Below, in pieces: positions 1-11,595 of a stretch of DNA of 64,000 nt. The notes below the pieces were generated by a model. That model made no database searches, was not told where the DNA came from, and saw only the letters and a list, made by a program, of their open reading frames with translations. Within the stretch, counting starts at the first letter, position 1. Each line of letters begins with the position of its first letter. This DNA is from Massospora cicadina (taxonomy: Eukaryota > Entomophthoromycota > Entomophthoromycetes > Entomophthorales > Entomophthoraceae). Location of the stretch: the NCBI GenBank assembly GCA_022478985.1, contig JAKSZP010018530.1:62001-126000 (forward strand). Direction: 5' to 3'. The position numbers were made by a program, and so were the translations under genes.

Positions 1-87
1 ACCATGGAATTATTGTGGCCTCAGTATTACTGGGAAAGCATGAACTTCAATATACTTAATACTATCTCCTCCTGTCACCAATGACAA

Positions 88-1018
88 GTGGAAAAGCCAT
101 TCCGCCAGAAGACTTCATATTGGTTAGTGAAGCCGCACTTTGCTTGGCACACCATTTCAATTGATGTGGTGGGTCCCTTGACAACAGGGGCAAACCGGTC
201 CAAATACATCCTGGTAGCAATTGACCACTTGACCAGGTGGGTTGAGGCGCGACCAATATGCAATTTAGGGGCACTAACAGTGACCAAGTTTGTTATGGAG
301 TGTATAATTCAGCGACACGGTTGTCCCCCAATTCATCCTTACTGTTAATGGGATGAACTTTACTTCACACATTCTACCTAAGCTAAACGAGCTGATGGTC
401 ATCTGTGGGGTTATAACAACTAAGTATCACCCCAAGTCCAATGGAATGGTTGAACGGGCTAATGGGACCCTGGTGAACATACTCTGGAAGTTGGTCATGG
501 ACAGGTCCTCTGACTGGAGTGCTATCCTTTCTACCGCAGTGTTCACCTAAAACATTAGCTACCATTCGGCCATGGGGAAAAGCCCATTCCAATTTATTTA
601 CAGACGGCACCCCTCTCTGCCCTCTCTCTTATATGCCTGTGTAGAGGACACTGGCGAAATGAATCTGCAACGCTATTTGTCCATTATAAAAAATACGCTG
701 ATCAAATTACAAACTGAAGCATACTCATTCAGCATAGCCAAGAGAATCAAAAGCCAGGCTTCTGATCAGGTATGGCGGAGTGATATAGCACAGTTCAAGG
801 ATGGAGACAAGGTCTTATACCACGATCAACATGGGTTTGGCTGAAAACACAAGCTGGCCAGTATCTGGATTGGACCATTCGAAGTCATTGAGAAGACAGG
901 CATAGATGCATATACTATCAAGGACCCCGCTAGCAGTTGGATCATCAACTGAGTGCATGCAAAGTTCCTCTGGGCGTATAGGCAATATGAGCCTTATCGT
1001 CCAGTCAAGGAGGGTTAA
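88..1018 (+). pseudogene. Gypsy element I: decayed integrase, 3' end of pol
   Basis: The reading shows a Ty3/Gypsy integrase core: WHTISIDVVGPLTTG, then SKYILVAIDHLTRWVEA, then a GMNFTSH / LNEL segment and YHPKSNGMVERANGTL, which match the usual order of catalytic-core motifs (first Asp in IDVVGPL, Glu in NGMVERANG). The enzyme would insert element cDNA into the genome. The second catalytic Asp, normally in a 'SDNG' context, is not readable: near 345 the sequence gives HPYC then a stop. There are further breaks at about 550 and 842. The coding remnant runs to a polypurine tract and LTR, so this is the 3' end of an element entering from the left. Closely similar integrase text occurs on the - strand in element H. 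Confidence 0.85.
1007..1018 (+). other. Polypurine tract of Gypsy I
   Basis: The purine-rich run AAGGAGGGTTAA directly abuts the LTR start TGTTGTGATTC. Element H has the equivalent AAGGGAGGTAT immediately before its 3' LTR on the - strand, which supports this as the plus-strand DNA priming site. Confidence 0.7.
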
Positions 1019-1518
1019 TGTTGTGATTCTGATATGACTGGACAATAAGCCCTAGGTTGTGAGGGTGGGATGGATGGATCCGTTGAGATTGATTTGAGTA
1101 ATGGTAATTTGAGCGCCTCAAAATTAGGCGATATTGGGATTGTTGGAAAATCGCCTTTATTGGGTGTCATGAGATTAACAAATGAAGAATTGGCGTAACC
1201 AATGAGATACAGCAAATTTAGTTACTAAGCTGTGTAAGTGGTATCATATGAAGTTGCTACAATATAAGCAGGATGAGATGATCAAGGTTTAGTTAGGTTT
1301 TTGTAGTTTTGGGCATTAGCAGAACAACGGGAATCAGCTGATCTAAATATATTAGTAAAGAAGAGTTGTGGGAGCAGGTGCTCCATTTTATTTTATAAGT
1401 TTATTCTTTTATTTTCAGGGCAACAATCCTCACATCAATGATCCTAGCTGCTCAGTGGGTTAAAACCCTGTGCCAAAACCCTTCGGTGTATCCATCACAT
1501 ACTGATGCTTTTATAACA
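1019..1518 (+). repeat. 3' LTR of Gypsy I
   Basis: It starts TGTTGTGATTCTGATATGAC, ends TTTTATAACA, and is about 500 bp long. Its first bases match the LTR start of element H (TGTCAAGATTCTGATATGAC). Its last about 80 bp (GCTCAGTGGGTT..., ATCACATACTG, TTATAACA) align with the H LTR end, so I and H belong to one family. It follows the integrase and polypurine tract directly, so it is the 3' LTR. The exact 3' edge could be 1518 or 1520. Confidence 0.75.
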
Positions 1519-1739
1519 CACCTGACAACTAGTGGACAAGATTTGAGCTGCAGATAATCTCAATGAATTGACTAAAGTCCGATTAGATGAGGCTAATCTG
1601 TCTATTCCCCTCAGCGCAATAAAGTAATCGTTTCCTGATTTATTGGCACAAATCATTCACACCCTTGATTCAGCCAATAACGCTGCTATACACTCAGTAA
1701 ACACTATATTGCAATACACCGAGTGTACATATATAGACA

Positions 1740-2310
1740 TACAAGTGAATTGAGTGCAGGTGAGGTTGATTGTCAACAGTGGAGCACCCATCAATATTGT
1801 CTCAACCAAGCTAATGAAGAGGATGAAGATCTCGCCTGACTTGGAACACAAGAAGGAGTAAGACAGCTGGCCAAATACCACCATCTCATGTGGAGCGTAT
1901 AGTGCTTTGCCACTTCAATCTGGATCTTGTGTGGTATCTGCACCAGCAATAGTTTTGGCCAACCAAAACTATAACATTATGATTGGGACAGAATTTCTAT
2001 GAAAGTATGGAGTTAAATGTAACTTCAAGGCTAATAAGTGACCATATTGGGTCAGACGTTACCTTTGGTGTCATAGTCCCATGACATCATGGTAGGGACT
2101 TACCCCCAAGGACAAGGATAGGCGCCAGGAGGCCCAGAAGATGAAACTACAGGGCCTTTCAGACCTGAAGCATACCCTAGACCAACGCTGGGTATGGGCA
2201 AAATATGACCAGGTTGGTACTAGTGGGGTGCCAGGTTCCCAGCCACTTTCGTCAGTCCAGGCGTTAAAATGAATCATCTACCAAATTAACTTGGACGGTA
2301 CTATTCAGTT
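1740..2310 (+). pseudogene. Gypsy II: decayed aspartic protease and following linker
   Basis: The segment VNSGAPINIVSTKLMKRMKI, followed downstream by PAIVLANQNYNIMIGTEFL and KYGVKCNFKA, matches a retropepsin of the Ty3/Gypsy type. The active-site D-S/T-G-A is here N-S-G-A, so the catalytic aspartate appears lost. The enzyme would process the gag-pol polyprotein. There are stops after EHKKE and after EFL. Downstream (2085-2310) an open stretch rich in charged residues (KDKDRRQEAQKMKLQG) looks like the protease-RT linker. The DNA from 1520 to 1740 holds only decayed sequence I could not assign. Confidence 0.65.
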
Positions 2311-2316
2311 TGTTGA

Positions 2317-2920
2317 GGAATGGGGTTTTGAAACCCATTCCATTTTCAAAACAACGCGTTTGGGTCAAGTCCAACTTCAAACGATCACTTGAGTGAAGTC
2401 AGTTTTAGCCTATTCTACCAATTTGGATGGCAGCGTGGCCCTATTGGTGGGTCAGTGCTTGGGCCCACTGCGGCATTTCTCCTATTTCCCCCATTCAAGT
2501 TTAAATATGTTTTCCCCCAACCAACATTTCTTGTTGGTTGACTTCCCTATTAAAACTTTCCCCATTTTACCGTTTTAATTTATGCCTTTTTAACAATCCT
2601 GTGTGCAAACCTCTTTGGGGAGGTCTCACTCTCCATTAACTTTGCCATTGTAAACACAATCTGATTTTCACCTCACACACTGTTGGTTTTCCCAGGTACC
2701 CTCCAGCCTGGGTCATTTACCCCTTCTCCATGTGCACCGCGACACTTTAGGCTGGTTCCTTCTAGAATTTCTTTATTTAAGCTGTTATTGCTCCAGCACC
2801 CTCTTATGGGCACTAGCAGCTGTATTATTAATTGCTAGTTTCCTTGCGTTGGCTCTGTGCACCGTGCACCACCATGCTGGAAACAGGAGAGTTTATAAAA
2901 ACTCTCCTTACAATTGGTCT
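2317..2920. repeat. Unassigned segment bounded by inverted repeats, inside Gypsy II
   Basis: This stretch separates the protease linker from the RT linker of element II and has no recognisable coding. Near its left edge is a 25-nt imperfect palindrome (2317-2341, GGAATGGG...CCCATTCC), overlapping a second inverted pair GTTTTGAAA/TTTTCAAAAC. Near the right edge is the perfect palindrome GGAGAGTTT-ATAA-AAACTCTCC. It may be a small non-autonomous insertion or just decayed linker. No target duplication was found. Confidence 0.3.
2888..2909. repeat. Perfect 9-bp inverted repeat with 4-nt spacer
   Basis: GGAGAGTTT, spacer ATAA, AAACTCTCC. It could form a hairpin or serve as a binding site. Its position at the right end of the unassigned segment suggests a terminal structure. 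Confidence 0.5.
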
Positions 2921-3082
2921 ATCAGAAGGATGGGGAAGCTCCATTGAGTAGGAGAAATAAATTCATCAACTTGATATACAATGATGGCATTGTCCCAATT
3001 TGATACCAACTAGTTGGCTGGAAGTGACGAAAAATTCTGACGGAAATCCTAGAAAATTGAGGAATTCCACTAAGGATCAAGA

Positions 3083-3580
3083 ATGCGAAAACCATACCAC
3101 CAGTCACAGATGATATTCAACATGGGTTTGATATTAGAGATACTGGAGCTGCTGTATGGGGAGGTTAAAATCCCCTGGAAGAAGTCCAGAGTAGAGCCTT
3201 GGGTGGCTCCTGGAATAATAATGCCAGGACATGGAAAAATTCAAGTTCTACTGGAGAATTTAAATGAAAAATTAATGAAGATTGAGATGGACCAGATTTT
3301 TGCATTTGTTCATCTAATACTGATGACTGAATTGAGCAAATCTCAAAATTTTGGGACCCTCAATGAGATGGGATTACCAGCCAGGGTAACTGAGAGTATC
3401 AACCATTGGTTGATTGAGAGCAACTTGCTGATCTGATGGAAGGACAGCAAGAGGAGGTTCTCAAATTCTTTGAAAAGTATTTGTAAGTATTTGCCCAGGA
3501 TTATGATTTGGGATGCGTGAGAGATGTGATCCACAAGGTTGATACAAAGGAAAATTTGCTGATCAGGATGTGACCAATTC
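3083..3580 (+). pseudogene. Gypsy II: protease-RT linker region of pol
   Basis: A 117-residue open segment (3083-3436) with no enzyme motif sits between the protease and the start of the RT. It includes VAPGIIMPGHGKIQVLLEN, which resembles the beta-rich linker often seen in Ty3/Gypsy pol proteins before the RT. After a stop at about 3436, the text AQDYDLGCVRDVIHKVDT corresponds to the usual acidic pre-RT stretch in which a 'D..T....P' motif leads into the RT. Function is inferred from position. Confidence 0.5.
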
Positions 3581-3584
3581 ATTG

Positions 3585-4160
3585 GGTGAAGGCGGCCAAA
3601 GTGGTAGTGGAAGAAGAAATCAGCAAACTAGTGAAGCATGGGATTCTAGTTCCGTCATCAAGTCCCTGGGCGGGTCTGATTCTTATCATAAGAAAAAAGA
3701 TGGCTTTAATTGGGTGGTGGTTGATTAATGGAAGCTGAATAAGATTATAAAGAGGGGTTCATATCCCCTACCAAGAATCGATGATGTGCTAGATCAATTA
3801 GGAGAAGCGAAGTATTTCTCCATGATGGATCTGATATTTGGGATATTGGAAAATAGATTTGCCAAAAGAAGACCAAGAAAATGCATTATTACCACGCAGG
3901 GACTATATTAGCTGAAGAGGATGCCTCAGGGTATATGCAATGCGCCTGCGACGTTCCAGAGGGCCATGGGCACAATACTAAATGACTTGAAGTTGTCATG
4001 CGTCCTGGTATACTTGGACAATATCAATATGTTAAGTAGGACGTTTACTGACCATTTACATCATTTGGAGGAAGTGTTCAAGAGACTGTCCGTGGCTAAC
4101 CTGAAGATTAAGCCAATGAAGTGTCACTTCTTAAAGAAATATTGGAATATCTGTGATTTT
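3585..4160 (+). pseudogene. Gypsy II: reverse transcriptase
   Basis: Fragments in order: VEEEISKLVKHGILVPSSSPWAG, RKKDG, GSYPLPRIDDVLDQLGEAKYFSMMDL (first catalytic Asp present in MDL), TTQGLY, MPQGICNAPATFQRAMGTIL, and VLVYLDNIN. The catalytic YxDD box reads YLDN, so the second aspartate is replaced. Text after it (HLHHLEEVFKRLSVANLKIKPMKCHFLKK) is the usual thumb/connection start. At least four frame changes or stops are needed to read it. It is related to the H family RT (similar QRAM.TIL.DLKLSC). Confidence 0.85.
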
Positions 4161-4815
4161 TGATCAACTCTAGTGAATTGCAGCTGAAAGCCCAGAAGTT
4201 AGAAGCCATAGAACGAATGGCTGTGCCAAAGAGTGTCCAAGATATCCAAGTGTTCCTTGGAATGATCAGATACTATAGAAGATTTATTCAGGATTTTGCC
4301 AGAATTGCTAAGCCCTTATTCCACCTGTTGAAGGAACCTAAGGAAGGATTCATATGTAATGAAAAAGTGCAGAAATCCTTCAATGAGTTATGCAAATATC
4401 TGATAGATTTTCCAATTTTGAAATATCTGAATTTTGATCAAGAATTTATTATACAAACCAATGCTTCATTGATGGTGATCGGCGCCATATTAAGCCAAGT
4501 AGATGAATTTGGGGATGAACCTCCGGTGGAATATGTGAGCTGGACACCCTCAGCTTCTGAGAGGAACTACACCATAACTGAGCGTGAATGCCTTGCAGTC
4601 ATTTACGCCTGTAAGCAGTTTTGAGTGTACATCCATGGAACGAACTTCAAAGTGGTGATGGAACACTCCTCGTTGTGTTGGCTTCACAATCTGAGAGAAC
4701 CAGAAGGACGACTGGCCCAAGAGGCACTAAAGTTACAGGCTTATGATTATGAGATTGTCCACTGAGCAGAGGTTTCTCATCATAATGCAGATGTTTTATC
4801 GTGGTTGCCAATGGT
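4160..4815 (+). pseudogene. Gypsy II: RNase H domain
   Basis: A 154-residue open segment carries MIRYYRRFIQDFARIAKPLFHLLK (connection), then EFIIQTNASLMVIGAILSQ, where the usual D-A-S is N-A-S (first catalytic Asp lost), then ERNYTITERECLAVIYACKQF with the expected Glu. After a stop at 4622 the tail continues with LREPEGRLAQEALKLQAYDYEIVH and NADVLSWLP, the usual end of a Gypsy RNase H. The domain would degrade the RNA template during reverse transcription. Confidence 0.85.
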
Positions 4816-4949
4816 CCAGATAGTATACCAGCAGGCGGATGAGCTATTCCAGAGAATGGTTGACGGAGAAATCAGGGATGAGCCTTGAGAAATCCAAGGT
4901 GCACTTTGAAAAGCAATGGAAAACACCAAGACCATGGATGGACAAGTGT

Positions 4950-6030
4950 TTAAGATAATTAATTGGAAGCGGTTACTATTCCCAAAGCTGTCAGAAAGAG
5001 CATCTATTGTTCAAGCCGCTATAAGGTTGTCAGGCATGGAGGCCTGAGAAAAATGACTGGCCATATTTTCTAGTACTACTACTGGGTTTCAATCAACTAT
5101 GATGTAGCCGACTATCTAGATTGTTGTGCGGAGTCCAGTTGCACAAGCCACATAAGACTACAACTGTATACTGACTGGTCCGCCCTGTATTTGATTAGTA
5201 ATGGTGTCCATTGACTTGATGGGACCACTGACAATGAGCACAGGGGGAGTCAAGTACATAATAGTTGCAATTTATTATCTGATGAGATGGATTGAGATGA
5301 AGGCCCTGGCAAAAGTAGACGCTACCATCACCACAAAGTTTATCCTATATCAAGTAGTATACCAAAATGGATGCCCACAGGTCCTGCTGAGTGACAATGG
5401 GACAAACTTCACATCTCATGTGATCCCACAGTTAAATGAGTTTATGGGGATCTGAGGAATTGTGTCTGTAATCTAACAGCCAGATATGAACAGACTGGTG
5501 GAACAAGTTAATGGAATGCTGGCCGCGTCGCTGAGGAAGCTGGTTGCAGGAAGAAATTCCACGTGGGGAACATACCTGAGTTTGATGATGTTCACCTACC
5601 ATATCAGTCATCATATGTCAACAGGAAAAATGCCATTTAAATTATTATATGGGAGAAAGGCCGCGTTGCCACCAATTTTATATTTGGTAGTGGAAACAAA
5701 TTGGGGATGAGTGCTGAGAAGTACCTGAAACAATTGATGAATATACTGATTGAAATGCAATTGCAAGCATTTTATATGACCTTTTAAGAAAAGAGTATAA
5801 GTGAAAATGGTGGATGATAAGAACTGACTGGCCTTATCAAAATATTAAATAGATGAAAGAGTTGCCTATTGCAATACTCATGGTTTCAGGATTAGAAACA
5901 AACTGGATGCATTGTGGTCAGGATCATTTGAGATTATCACCAAGATGGCAACAGACGCCTACTTCATCAAGAACCTCTTGTATGAAAGGGTAGTAAATCA
6001 AGTCCATGCTAAGTATTTGAAGTGAAGGAT
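4950..6030 (+). pseudogene. Gypsy II: integrase and pol C-terminus
   Basis: The core is read as MVSIDLMGPLTMSTGGVKYI (first Asp), VYQNGCPQVLLSDNGTNFTSHVI (second Asp, in SDNG), then NRLVEQVNGMLAASLRKLV, where the expected N-G-x-x-E is R-L-V-E. The last part, NKLDALWSGSFEIITKMATDAYFIKNL and QVHAKYLK, matches the C-terminal domain of Gypsy integrases. Breaks lie near 5455, 5480 and 5710. The H2C2 zinc-finger region (about 5000-5180) is only faintly readable. The second catalytic Asp, lost in element I, survives here. Confidence 0.8.
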
Positions 6031-6310
6031 CAATGAAAAAAAACAACAAAAAAAGAGTCCCCAAAGGACTGCTAAACCATTAAGTTGGTTATGTCCTAAT
6101 GATTAAGTCAAGTAAGAAAAAAAGGACCTCTGAACTATAGAAAACTAGTAGGTCTAAGAATACCTAGGATCCAGTTTGGAAAAAAATAAATAAAAAGATG
6201 GACTGCTGAACTGAAACAAGGTCAAGTCCCATGGTAAAAAGAAGAAAAAATAAAAAATTAATAAAGATATTGGAAAAAAAAGTAAAAACCGCTTAGAAAA
6301 AAACAGATAT
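6031..6310 (+). other. A-rich 3' region of Gypsy II, LINE A target
   Basis: This non-coding stretch is strongly biased to A on the + strand with many A4-A8 runs. It follows the integrase and contains the left target-site duplication of LINE A at its end. No LTR start could be recognised before the LINE. Confidence 0.5.
6294..6310 (+). repeat. Target-site duplication of LINE A (left copy)
   Basis: TAGAAAAAAACAGATAT here and TAGAAAAAATAGATTTA at 11579-11595 flank the LINE. The match is imperfect, as expected for an old insertion in A-rich DNA. Confidence 0.6.
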
Positions 6311-6328
6311 AAGAAACTTTTCTCTATC

Positions 6329-6348
6329 GTTGCAATCACTTTTGTAAC
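6329..6348 (+). other. 5'-terminal hairpin of LINE A
   Basis: GTTGCAA-TCACTT-TTGTAAC. One position that is G-C in copies B-D is G-T here, which still pairs as G-U in RNA. Confidence 0.5.
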
Positions 6349-6408
6349 TTATTCAATTCAAGTCTAAGTCTAGTTTGATAATCTCACAGAGGAGATTAGT
6401 CTGCGCCC

Positions 6409-7845
6409 ATGTCAGGGAACAGTTGGGCAAGTAAGGTAAGAGGCACAGGTGGTAGGCCCACGACTTCCAACGTTCAAAAACGCCCCAGAGAAACTGGCAG
6501 ATTAGATAAAAATAAAAAACCAGCAATTACTATTTCCCCAGAAATCCTCACTTGGCAGGCATGATGTAGCCAGTACATTAACACACCGCACTCTCAACCA
6601 CTCTTGTCAGTGGAATATGGAGTCCAGGCGTTCCTGGATATTCAACAAACAGCGTTGTGGGAAAAATTTTGTGGGGATGTGCACACTCATTTACTGACTG
6701 TGGTGTACGTCGCACCTCACTCCATGTCACACAGTTGGCTGGATCTCGGTTTTAAAAACAAGAAGGCAGCAGATAAAGCTGCTGCAGTGCACATAGTGAT
6801 TGACCTCCCTGAAGGGCAACGGGTTGTAAAAACCAAGCGCACTAGATGGACAAAATCCAACCAAATTTTCCTCACGTTTGACTTTTTGCCCACTACAGTC
6901 AAGCGTGCCATTCTGGAGTAGCATCTGAAAGCTGGTCTCACCATATATGGCGAAATACAATCCTTTGAGATGCAACGCTTTACGCTGATGCCACACCTGT
7001 GCACCGGCAAAGCCATTGCAGTTCTGACCCCAATTAAGGAGATCGTGAAGGACCTAACCCAGATCCCACACTCCACTTTTATTAAAATTGAAGGGCATAC
7101 CACCCACCCTTTCTGGGTAACCGTAGACAGCGCACCCCCATCTGCACCCACTGTGACATGTTCGGCCATAAGGCACATGCATGCCCCACCAAGGAGGGCG
7201 TCACATTCCAAGAGCACCCCTCAGTGGCCATGGCCAGCGGAGAGGCGCACTATGAACCAACTGTAAGTACCAAAGAGGCTTTCCCATAGGGAGCACAAGG
7301 CTGTTACCTTCTGGTAAAACCTATTTCCCCACAAGAGTGGAAGAAGGCCAAGCAGGCCCACAGGGCCGCGGCCAAGGAAGCGGCCAAAGTCACTATCACT
7401 ATCCCACACTCCCAACGCCAGGAGGACATTGAAACCTTCACGGCGGAAGCAAATTGGGAATCCACCAACCAATCAGATTGGGAAGCCATTACTGATTGGG
7501 CCACCTGATCTGAGGATCTGATGGGTGACTTGAAATCTCCCAATCTTTGCAACCAAGCCCTGATTGGAACCAATTTGGTCTCCAACCTACCTGAAAATTT
7601 TTTTTGACCTGAACATCAGTGCACCAAACTCATCCGCACTGCAAAAAATTCGTTTGATAGTAGGGAAACCAAAATTGAAGGCAAAAGCCAACGCGAACCT
7701 GTCTGCTAAAATTAACAAATCTTCCAATAGTGTTGCTGCAAACACCCGCGCCACTGTGAAGGCCTGTGGGGATCCAGAGGAGGCTGGTGGGCCTGGGGGC
7801 CCACCCCTTGCACCTAAGGTGCAATGGGGGAAGCCTTCAATTTAA
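6409..7845 (+). pseudogene. LINE A ORF1 (RNA-binding, CCHC knuckle), broken
   Basis: The start MSGNSWASKVRGTGGRP is the same ATG as in C and D, where MSGSSLASK / MSGSSWASK opens the frame. The N-terminal tail is basic and Gly-rich. Then follow TALWEKFCGDVHTHLLTVVYVAPHSM, a segment ending in KKAADKAAAVHIVIDLPEGQ, and the leader to the CCHC knuckle (written CTHC....H....C in D). In this copy the knuckle is frame-shifted at about 7135. The conserved C-terminus reads GDPEEAGGPGGPPLAPK...GKPSI. By family knowledge ORF1 proteins bind the element RNA. Stops occur at about 6562 and 6920, with frame changes near 7140, 7290 and 7510. Confidence 0.8.
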
Positions 7846-7849
7846 GGAC

Positions 7850-10800
7850 TTTGAGTATTGCCAGACTCAAGGCCTCGCTGTCTTGGGCTAGGAAACTGAG
7901 TTTTTTACAAAAAGATTTACCCATGGACATCCTGGCCATCCAGGAGTTCCACTGTCCATGAGGTTCCAAGGATGCTTGAAATCCATGCTCCTCCCTTCCC
8001 TGTCCTTTTGGACTGAGCACTTTGGGGTGCTTGTTCAGAAAAACAATTTTTTAAAATTTTTATCATCTGAATCCTTCCTCAATGGCTGAGTCCTCATTGT
8101 CACATTTTTGTGGGCCAATGTGGCGCATGCTATTGTCAACATTTATGCCCCAACCTGTGCACAAGAGTGTCAAAAATTTTTCTCATTGGTCAAATCCCTT
8201 CCATTACCCCCTGACCCTTTCATAGTAGGCAACATGAACTGTTGGTTAAACACATCCACAGACCGTTGGCCTTCCTCGTCCCACGCCCCAGGGTCACATA
8301 GAACTTCGCGTTATAAAGGCCACCCTTGGGTTGTTAGATGCACTGCTGCGGCAAGATCCGCTTCTTAAAAACATGATGTGACCCCACATACACAACGGCC
8401 AATTAAGGTCCATGTCCCACATCGACCTTATCCTCGCGCTGGTTAAATTTTGATCCCATATTTCCCACTTCCACACATCAAAAATTGATTTCTCTGACCA
8501 CCAGCTGGCCTTGATAACCTACCATTTACCCATCACAGTGGCTAGGGCTCCGCATTGGTGCAAACTCCGCCCACCCAAACTCGCGTTACCAGGATTTTCC
8601 ACATGGGTGGAATCAGCGACTTTAGCAAAAGATTTTACTACACCATTTTGAGCAGACCCAATTTACACATGGTCAGCCTTCAAAGCGGATACCATCTGCC
8701 ACGCTCACCATCTCTCCTCCCAACGGTCACGAGCTACATTGGCCATCATCTTGCACACTCTGGCAGATTTGGCACACCTGGAGTCCAACATCCCAGCCAT
8801 GGGCTACAGCCCTTCTTGGGGCCAGAAGTGGGCAGAGGCAGCCGCCCACCTCAATGCGCTTGAAAGGCAACTCAAACATCAGGTTTGTGTTCAGTACAGG
8901 GCCAAACACATTACAGAGGGCGGCATGTGCTCCGCTTATTTTTTTACAAAAATTCTTTGCACCACACCAGAGCGTGGCCTGCACACAGGTGCGGAGGTCA
9001 GATGATTCTGTTGTGGATACGCTGGTTAAAGTGGTAATCAAAATACAAAAGTATTACTCCGAGCTATACCAATCTGATCCAATTCACAGATAGAATGGCG
9101 AAATTTCTCGATGGCACTCACATCCACACCTTTTCCTGATACCCGGAGTTAATGAATTTGATTACTATGGCCAAACTCTGGTCCGCCGTCCGTGGCGCAC
9201 CAAAACAGAAATGACCAGGCCTTGATGGCATTCTGTATGAGTTCTATAAGAAGTACTTCATATTTATATCCTCACTGCTGCTTGCCTCCCTTAACCAGAG
9301 CCTTCTGGATGTGTGCCTTCTACCAGGAGGGCAAGAGGCCTTCACCATCACACTCTTCAAGAAAGGGGATAAGATAGACCTAGCCAACTGGCGCCCCATT
9401 TCTCTAACTAACATAGATTCAAAAATTTTAACTAAAATCATGGCTAACCGTCTAGGGATTATAGCCTCTGCCACCATCTCCCCAGAACAATTTGGTTTCA
9501 TACCCAGAAGGTCGATATGGGACAATGTGCACTCTGTGGCTAATGTATGTCAGTCCACAGCCTCTGGGGCACTAGTATTCTTGGACCAACAGAAGGCATA
9601 TGATAGAGTAAACTGGGAATACCTCAGGGCCTGCCTCCACCACTTCCGCTTACCCCCTCATTTCATCAGCTGGGCGATGATGCTTACGGAATCTGCAACA
9701 ATGGCAGTGAGTGGCCTTGAATTCCTCACGAAAGTAGTCCGCCCTCAAAGGGGCCTACGCCAAGGGGACCCCCTTAGCCCACTCTTATATAACTTCAGCC
9801 TTGACCCACTACTTCAAAGTGGGAATGCCCGCCTCACTGGGGTCCATGCACCAGGCCAAACCCCAGTCAAAATAATGGCGTTTGCATATGATTCTGTGGT
9901 CAGGGGTCTAATAATCAAGATGCACGCGCGCTTGAAGCTCTCATCCAGGAGTATTCCCGGGTAAGTAATGCTGCACTGAACGCCCTGCAAAACTGAAATT
10001 ATCCTCCTTGGTTGGTATCAAACCTGCTGAGCCCCAGCGACTAGTGCTCAGCCCAGCCATCTACTCGCACACGTGCTTGCTTTCCCTGCTCACCCCACAC
10101 CGCCCCACTTGAGCTCCCCTTCGCGCCACGCCCTACCATAAGGCCTGTCCGCCATCTGGGCGTGTGGATGGAGGCAGGCGGGTATGCCTCAGCAGTAATG
10201 GAAAGTCATATTCTAGACAACGTGACAAAGCGCATCGCCTCCCTCAGAACCCACCCTACTTCCCTTACAGGCAGGGTTGTTTTGCCAACTCTATGCTCCT
10301 CTCCAAAGTCTGGTTTAAAGCCCACGAAATCACCTTCTCCCCGGGTTTTTCAAATCTATGTATGCCCTTCTACAAGGGTGGCTCTGGTCAGGCCACCCAC
10401 CGCCAGAGCGGCTTGAGGTCATGTTTGGCCCTCATCATTATGGTGGCATGGGCTGCTTAACCTTAAAGCCCATGCTGCCAAGAACCTTGGCACCTGGATT
10501 GCAGCCATCACCGCCCCTACGCTCCTCTCCCAACACTGGTCCCACGCGGCCGCTCCAACTTCTCCCACACCCTGGGCCTTGCCAATCCATCAAACCCTCA
10601 CTCCTTGATGAGATATCTGGCTTCCCACCCATCAGCCACAGGTCCTCACGGTAATAAACCCCACTTAAAACGAATCCTCCTCTCCATGTGGAGCGCTGAG
10701 TGGAGAATCCATATTTGTGGACACACAGCCCAGAGAGGCCGCCCCTCTCCTCAGTTCACACAGGAGGTACAGGGGCTACCCATTCAAGATGGCTTGATCC

Positions 10801-11471
10801 CCACACAGCCCCAAGTCCTATACAGGGTGGACTACCTGGACATGATGGACATCCCTTATTCCCTTGAGACCCAGAAGACTATTTGGAAATATGCATACCA
10901 CCCTCTGTTGCAGCCTCATATCCATTCCCATGTGTGGTGCTGCCTGAGGTGGGTGTACCATATGGCTGAGCGCTCTAACGCTTTGCACTCATCCTGCATC
11001 ATGTGTGGCCAGTATGGAACGCTGTTCCACCGCCTGGAAATGTGCCCTACCTCTAAAGGGATATGGCGTGAGGTGCAACATCTGCTTTGCCAGGATCAGA
11101 CACATACCTTCAGTTTTTCTAGGGATATGTTTGCTTTATATATGGTCTCCCACCTCCCACCCTCCCTTCATGCTCTGGTGGTCGCAATCTCCATGTGGAC
11201 TATCCACACGATTGTCTTGGATGCCATAACAGGCTCCACCCCCACCCTCCCAGAAGCTGTACACAGATTCCAGTCCCATTTGGTGGACCACTTTCAAGCG
11301 TGGATGTTTGGGTACCTCCCACCATGTCGCCGTCAGTTGGTCTCCTCCTGGTTCCCAATTTGGTTCATCAACTCGGACCCCTTCCTCCACATGTGTTCAA
11401 TTGTGGTTATATCCCCTTTACACGCTCCCCCTCCTCCCCATAGTGGCGTTCCCGCTGGCAACAGGAGATAG
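7850..11471 (+). pseudogene. LINE A ORF2 (endonuclease-RT), broken
   Basis: It begins just after the ORF1 stop. The AP-type endonuclease shows LPMDILAIQEFHCP, VNIYAP, SHIDLILALVKF and FSDHQLALITYHLP. The RT is the 217-residue open segment 9311-9964: NWRPISLTNIDSKILTKIMANRL, FGFIPRRSIWDNVHSV, VFLDQQKAYDRVNWEYL (motif A Asp), GLRQGDPLSPLLYNFSLDPLL (motif B), then MAFAYDSVV, where the catalytic FADD box has lost its first Asp. The 288-residue segment 10605-11471 holds the C-terminal CIMCGQYGTLFHRLEMCP, a CxxC...H....C motif as in zf-RVT domains. Numerous stops and frameshifts make it inactive. Confidence 0.85.
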
Positions 11472-11595
11472 CATCGCTTCTCTGGGGTGCCTTCCCTGTT
11501 ACTAAGTTTCGTTTTCTTTCATGTTTACATTTGGAAGTGTCCATCCCCTGGTCGGCCTTCCCCACAATAAATCAAAATAGAAAAAATAGATTTAT

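Larger units (their letters stand above)
6311..11578 (+). mobile_element. LINE copy A, full length, L1-like, old
   Basis: A 5.27-kb non-LTR retrotransposon. Its 5' end (CTTTTCTCTATCGTTGCAA...) and 5' UTR match copies B-D; its 3' end CCCCTGGTCGGCCTTCCCC-ACAATAAATC matches theirs too. It contains ORF1 (CCHC knuckle) and ORF2 (endonuclease, RT, C-terminal Cys/His motif). It is older than B-D: both ORFs have many stops, and its RT active-site box is FAYD rather than FADD. It is the only copy of this subfamily on the + strand in the window. Confidence 0.9.

Noticed and set aside
7840..7860. An ORF1-ORF2 fusion protein in the LINEs
   Set aside because: In copy D ORF1 ends with a clear stop (GKPSL*) and the endonuclease follows within a few bases, so two separate ORFs are more likely.
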